From: Oscillibacter valericigenes Sjm18-20
GTDB lineage: Bacteria; Bacillota; Clostridia; Oscillospirales; Oscillospiraceae
Reading direction: 5' to 3'
DNA: 64,000 nt
Assembly (NCBI GenBank): GCA_000283575.1
Contig: AP012044.1
Coordinates: 3,410,001 to 3,474,000 of the forward strand
Part shown: positions 61,917 to 64,000 of the stretch, piece after piece
How the letters are laid out: each line of letters starts with the position of its first letter
Numbering within the stretch: the first letter of the stretch is position 1
The notes under the pieces: generated by a model
Told to the model about the DNA's origin: nothing
The model's database searches: none
Seen by the model: the letters and a program-made list of their open reading frames with translations, nothing else
Made by a program: the position numbers and the translations under genes

Positions 61917-63284
61917 TTATAGCTCCGGCAGGTCCCGAAGGTCCGCTCCGTCCCGCTCTTCCGTATACGCCGCCATTCGCTGGGCGGTTTCCAGTTCCGG
62001 TTCCGTCAGCGACAGCCGGATGGCCCAGGGCGGCACCTCCACCGCCACAGCCGGGTCCTCCATCATCACAAACACCGTCTCATAGGGCGGGCTCTTTTTC
62101 GGATACCGTCCCATGCCGTCCGTAAAGTAGATCAGGCCCCGCAGGCCCGTCAGTTCCCCGGCCTTTTGCAACTCCTCCACCCGCCGGAACACCGGACAAA
62201 AATCCGTGGCGCTGCCGCCCGCCAGATGAAAGTTCTCCATATAGGCTTTCAGCTCCCTGAGGTCATGGAGCGCCGTATCGTCCCGCAGCTGGTCATCGCA
62301 CTGCATCACCCGGATATTCACCCTAGTGGAAAACGTCTCCGCACTCCTTAAGATCGTATAAGTGGCGGACAGGAACCGTCGCACCAGCTCCCCCGAGGTG
62401 GACATGGAGGTGTCGATGGCAATGATAAAATCCTGAATTCGCTTCTCTTCCCGGGTCTCCGGCGGCTCTACCAACGGCATGTTGCCGTAGAGCCTCAGGC
62501 CGTAGGAGTAGAATCCATAGTCAAAGCTGTCGCCGTCCACCCCCAGCACCTCCCGGGGAACGGCGAACCGCCGGAGAAAATTCCGGTAGTCCACGCCGGG
62601 ACGGTTCTCAACCTTCACCTGCTCATACACCGCTTCACCGCCGGTAGCCCTGCCGGCGAGGACGGTCTCCATCCCGGTTTGAGTACGCTCCGACGCGGAT
62701 TGCCACTTTTTGTCCTGCCGCTGGCTGCGCTGCTGATCCTTCCCGCTCTGCGGGTCCCATAACCCGTGGTCGTCGGCAAAAAATTCCCGCTGAAGCCTCG
62801 CGCGCTCATACTCAGGGAGCTTGCGCCGCTGGAGCTCCCGATAGATGCCCTCGGCAGAGAGGACCTTCATGCAGCTTTGAAGGCTCCCGTAAAAGTTCCG
62901 GCGCACCGGGGCCGCGGCAACCCCCAGACAGGGGCGGTCCAGCCCGTCCAGAATGCTCTCCACCGCAACGTCGCAGCTCAGGTCCCACAGCTCCGGTTCG
63001 CGCCCTTGCTTTTTGGCCAGATGGCGTAAGAGGCAGTGCAGAATTACATGGAGGTATGCCCGGTTGATGTGGGTCATTCCCCGCAAAAACCGCTCGGAGA
63101 GGTAGGCAGGATCGTACAAAAGCCGCTCCCCATCGGTAGCCAGAGAAAGCGTCACTCCGTCTCCCGGCTGAAAATCCAGACCGCACAGCGCCGCATCCAG
63201 ATACGGGAAATTCAGATACAGCTCGCTTTGGGCTGAGCGCAGAATTTCAAGTCCGATCTCCGCTTTTGTCTTACCCGCCGGCAT
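61917..63284 (-). CDS. VWA-domain protein with degenerate metallopeptidase-like N-terminus (DUF2201-like)
   Basis: The 455-aa protein has an N-terminal part like the putative metallopeptidase domain of DUF2201 (AYLHVILHCLLRHLAKKQGR), where the HExxH glutamate is replaced (HVILH), so peptidase activity is doubtful. The C-terminal VWA domain has a complete MIDAS motif: DTSMS, then the Thr in GGSATDF and Asp in YFTDGMGRY. It starts at 63284 after AGAGGGGGCGG and precedes the MoxR gene. Confidence 0.9.
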   Translation of the reverse strand: MPAGKTKAEIGLEILRSAQSELYLNFPYLDAALCGLDFQPGDGVTLSLATDGERLLYDPAYLSERFLRGMTHINRAYLHVILHCLLRHLAKKQGREPELWDLSCDVAVESILDGLDRPCLGVAAAPVRRNFYGSLQSCMKVLSAEGIYRELQRRKLPEYERARLQREFFADDHGLWDPQSGKDQQRSQRQDKKWQSASERTQTGMETVLAGRATGGEAVYEQVKVENRPGVDYRNFLRRFAVPREVLGVDGDSFDYGFYSYGLRLYGNMPLVEPPETREEKRIQDFIIAIDTSMSTSGELVRRFLSATYTILRSAETFSTRVNIRVMQCDDQLRDDTALHDLRELKAYMENFHLAGGSATDFCPVFRRVEELQKAGELTGLRGLIYFTDGMGRYPKKSPPYETVFVMMEDPAVAVEVPPWAIRLSLTEPELETAQRMAAYTEERDGADLRDLPEL

Positions 63285-63300
63285 GACGCCGCCCCCTCTC

Positions 63301-64000
63301 TCATAAGTCAAAGGATTTATAAAGACCGTTGGGCGTCTGCCCGCGACGCTGCTCCAGCAATAATGCCATAGGCTCCGCAAGGCCCAGGTGCCGGGCGGTC
63401 TCCGCCGCGCCGTCAAGGGTTTTCCCGTCCGCACCGCACCGGGGCAAAAACCAGGAAAGCCCCCGGCTGTCCCGCTCTTTCAGAAGCCACCCCAGCACGT
63501 CTCCCGTGCGGCTTTTCAAATACGCAAGGTACCGCACCGCCGCTTCCCCCGTCAACTCGCGGGGGGCCCGCAGCCGATGCCACGCCAGACGCATCGCGCA
63601 GTCCGGGTCGTGCTCCGTGGCCAGCAGTCCGGCAAACAGAGCGTCGTATTCCGCCAGAGGAAGCGCCCGTTCCCGGAACACATGGTGATAGGGATAACCC
63701 GGCCCGTAGAGGTGAAAGTCAAAGTGGTGGGCCGGGGAATTCTCCTCATAGGACTCCCGGTACTCCGGAAAGATCAGCCGGGCCGCCCCGCCATCCGGGT
63801 ACTCCACGCTCACGTCCAGTTCTTCCGGCAGCTCATCGGCAAAGTAGGATATGCTTTCCGTCCGGTTGTCTCGCGCCCGGATGAAAAACCGGCGAAGACT
63901 GCGGCAGTTCATGAACACGCTGCCGCCCCAGCAGTCCACCGGCTCCGTGACCCGCAGCTCCTTCAGCGCCACGCAGTTGTAAAAGGCATAATTCCCCACC
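63301..64000 (-). CDS. BspA-like leucine-rich-repeat protein (partial, cut by window end)
   Basis: The visible 232 residues are the C-terminal part. They begin within a BspA-type leucine-rich repeat (GNYAFYNCVALKELRVTEPV, then GSVFMNCRSLRRFFI), followed by a region with ELPEELDVSVEY and an ankyrin- or helix-rich tail (DALFAGLLATEHDPDCAMRL). It is 16 bp upstream of the VWA gene and probably in its operon. The N-terminal part lies beyond the window. Confidence 0.75.
   Translation of the reverse strand, partial: VGNYAFYNCVALKELRVTEPVDCWGGSVFMNCRSLRRFFIRARDNRTESISYFADELPEELDVSVEYPDGGAARLIFPEYRESYEENSPAHHFDFHLYGPGYPYHHVFRERALPLAEYDALFAGLLATEHDPDCAMRLAWHRLRAPRELTGEAAVRYLAYLKSRTGDVLGWLLKERDSRGLSWFLPRCGADGKTLDGAAETARHLGLAEPMALLLEQRRGQTPNGLYKSFDL

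Noticed and set aside
1..64000. CRISPR array, rRNA genes or prophage structural genes
   Set aside because: No regularly spaced repeats, no rRNA sequence and no phage head or tail proteins were seen.

Overview
The window looks like a chromosomal segment of a spore-forming Clostridia, most like Oscillospiraceae (the Oscillibacter/Dysosmobacter group). This is an inference from the GC-rich recA-recX, prmC and DUF1385 block, Firmicutes-style Shine-Dalgarno sites, a Ktr potassium operon, TnpX/TnpW-type mobile genes and a gene resembling gamma-type spore proteins. Two GC-rich blocks of ordinary genes (1-7.3 kb and 53.6-64 kb) enclose about 46 kb that is mostly accessory DNA.

Layout. 1-7.2 kb (minus strand): recX (cut by the window edge), recA, prmC, a DUF1385 membrane protein, then a lipoprotein/response regulator/histidine kinase operon. 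7.5-16.85 kb: a segment bounded by two identical tRNA-Ala(CGC) genes, each preceded by the same partial tRNA copy and spacer. It holds two DEAD-box RNA helicases, a cold-shock protein, a CarD-like protein with a small partner, a broken IS3 element and an IS110 element. 16.9-26.7 kb: remains of a conjugative or mobilizable element (large serine recombinase, TnpW-like protein, small sigma-like factor, relaxase remnant), plus an ABC exporter operon cut by an IS21 element. 27-43.4 kb: two ABC permeases with an ATPase, a MalT-like LuxR regulator, a free-standing condensation-type acyltransferase, an MBL-fold hydrolase, a PadR/methyltransferase pair, a two-component system whose response regulator has lost its DNA-binding domain, DtxR and MarR regulators, a MATE exporter, a cytidylate-kinase-like protein, a radical SAM protein and a truncated DegV. 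A second IS21 copy, in the same orientation, closes this stretch. 45.6-49 kb: an IS3 remnant, a spore-protein-like gene, and a Crp/Fnr regulator divergent from a ferredoxin-type protein. 49-53.5 kb (minus strand): a five-gene potassium operon (RCK-like membrane protein, KtrB, KtrA, short KdpD, KdpE). 53.7-60.2 kb: TetR, RND pump, membrane-fusion protein and TolC-like protein under a consensus promoter with a palindromic operator. 60.4-64 kb: a MoxR ATPase, a VWA protein and a leucine-rich-repeat protein (cut by the window edge).

Main themes. tRNA-Ala(CGC) appears to have served repeatedly as an integration site. The RNA-helicase and cold-shock genes share a tRNA-bounded segment, and two of them have leader hairpins that look like intrinsic terminators. 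In the 27-43 kb region several regulators have visible DNA sites: a PadR inverted repeat, a MarR-type box in three promoters, and 11-bp-spaced TTTAAAC repeats beside the truncated response regulator. A tripartite RND-TolC system in an apparently monoderm organism, and a membrane-anchored RCK-like protein at the head of a Ktr operon, are the less ordinary parts of the conserved blocks. All assignments come from reading the sequence; no database search was run.
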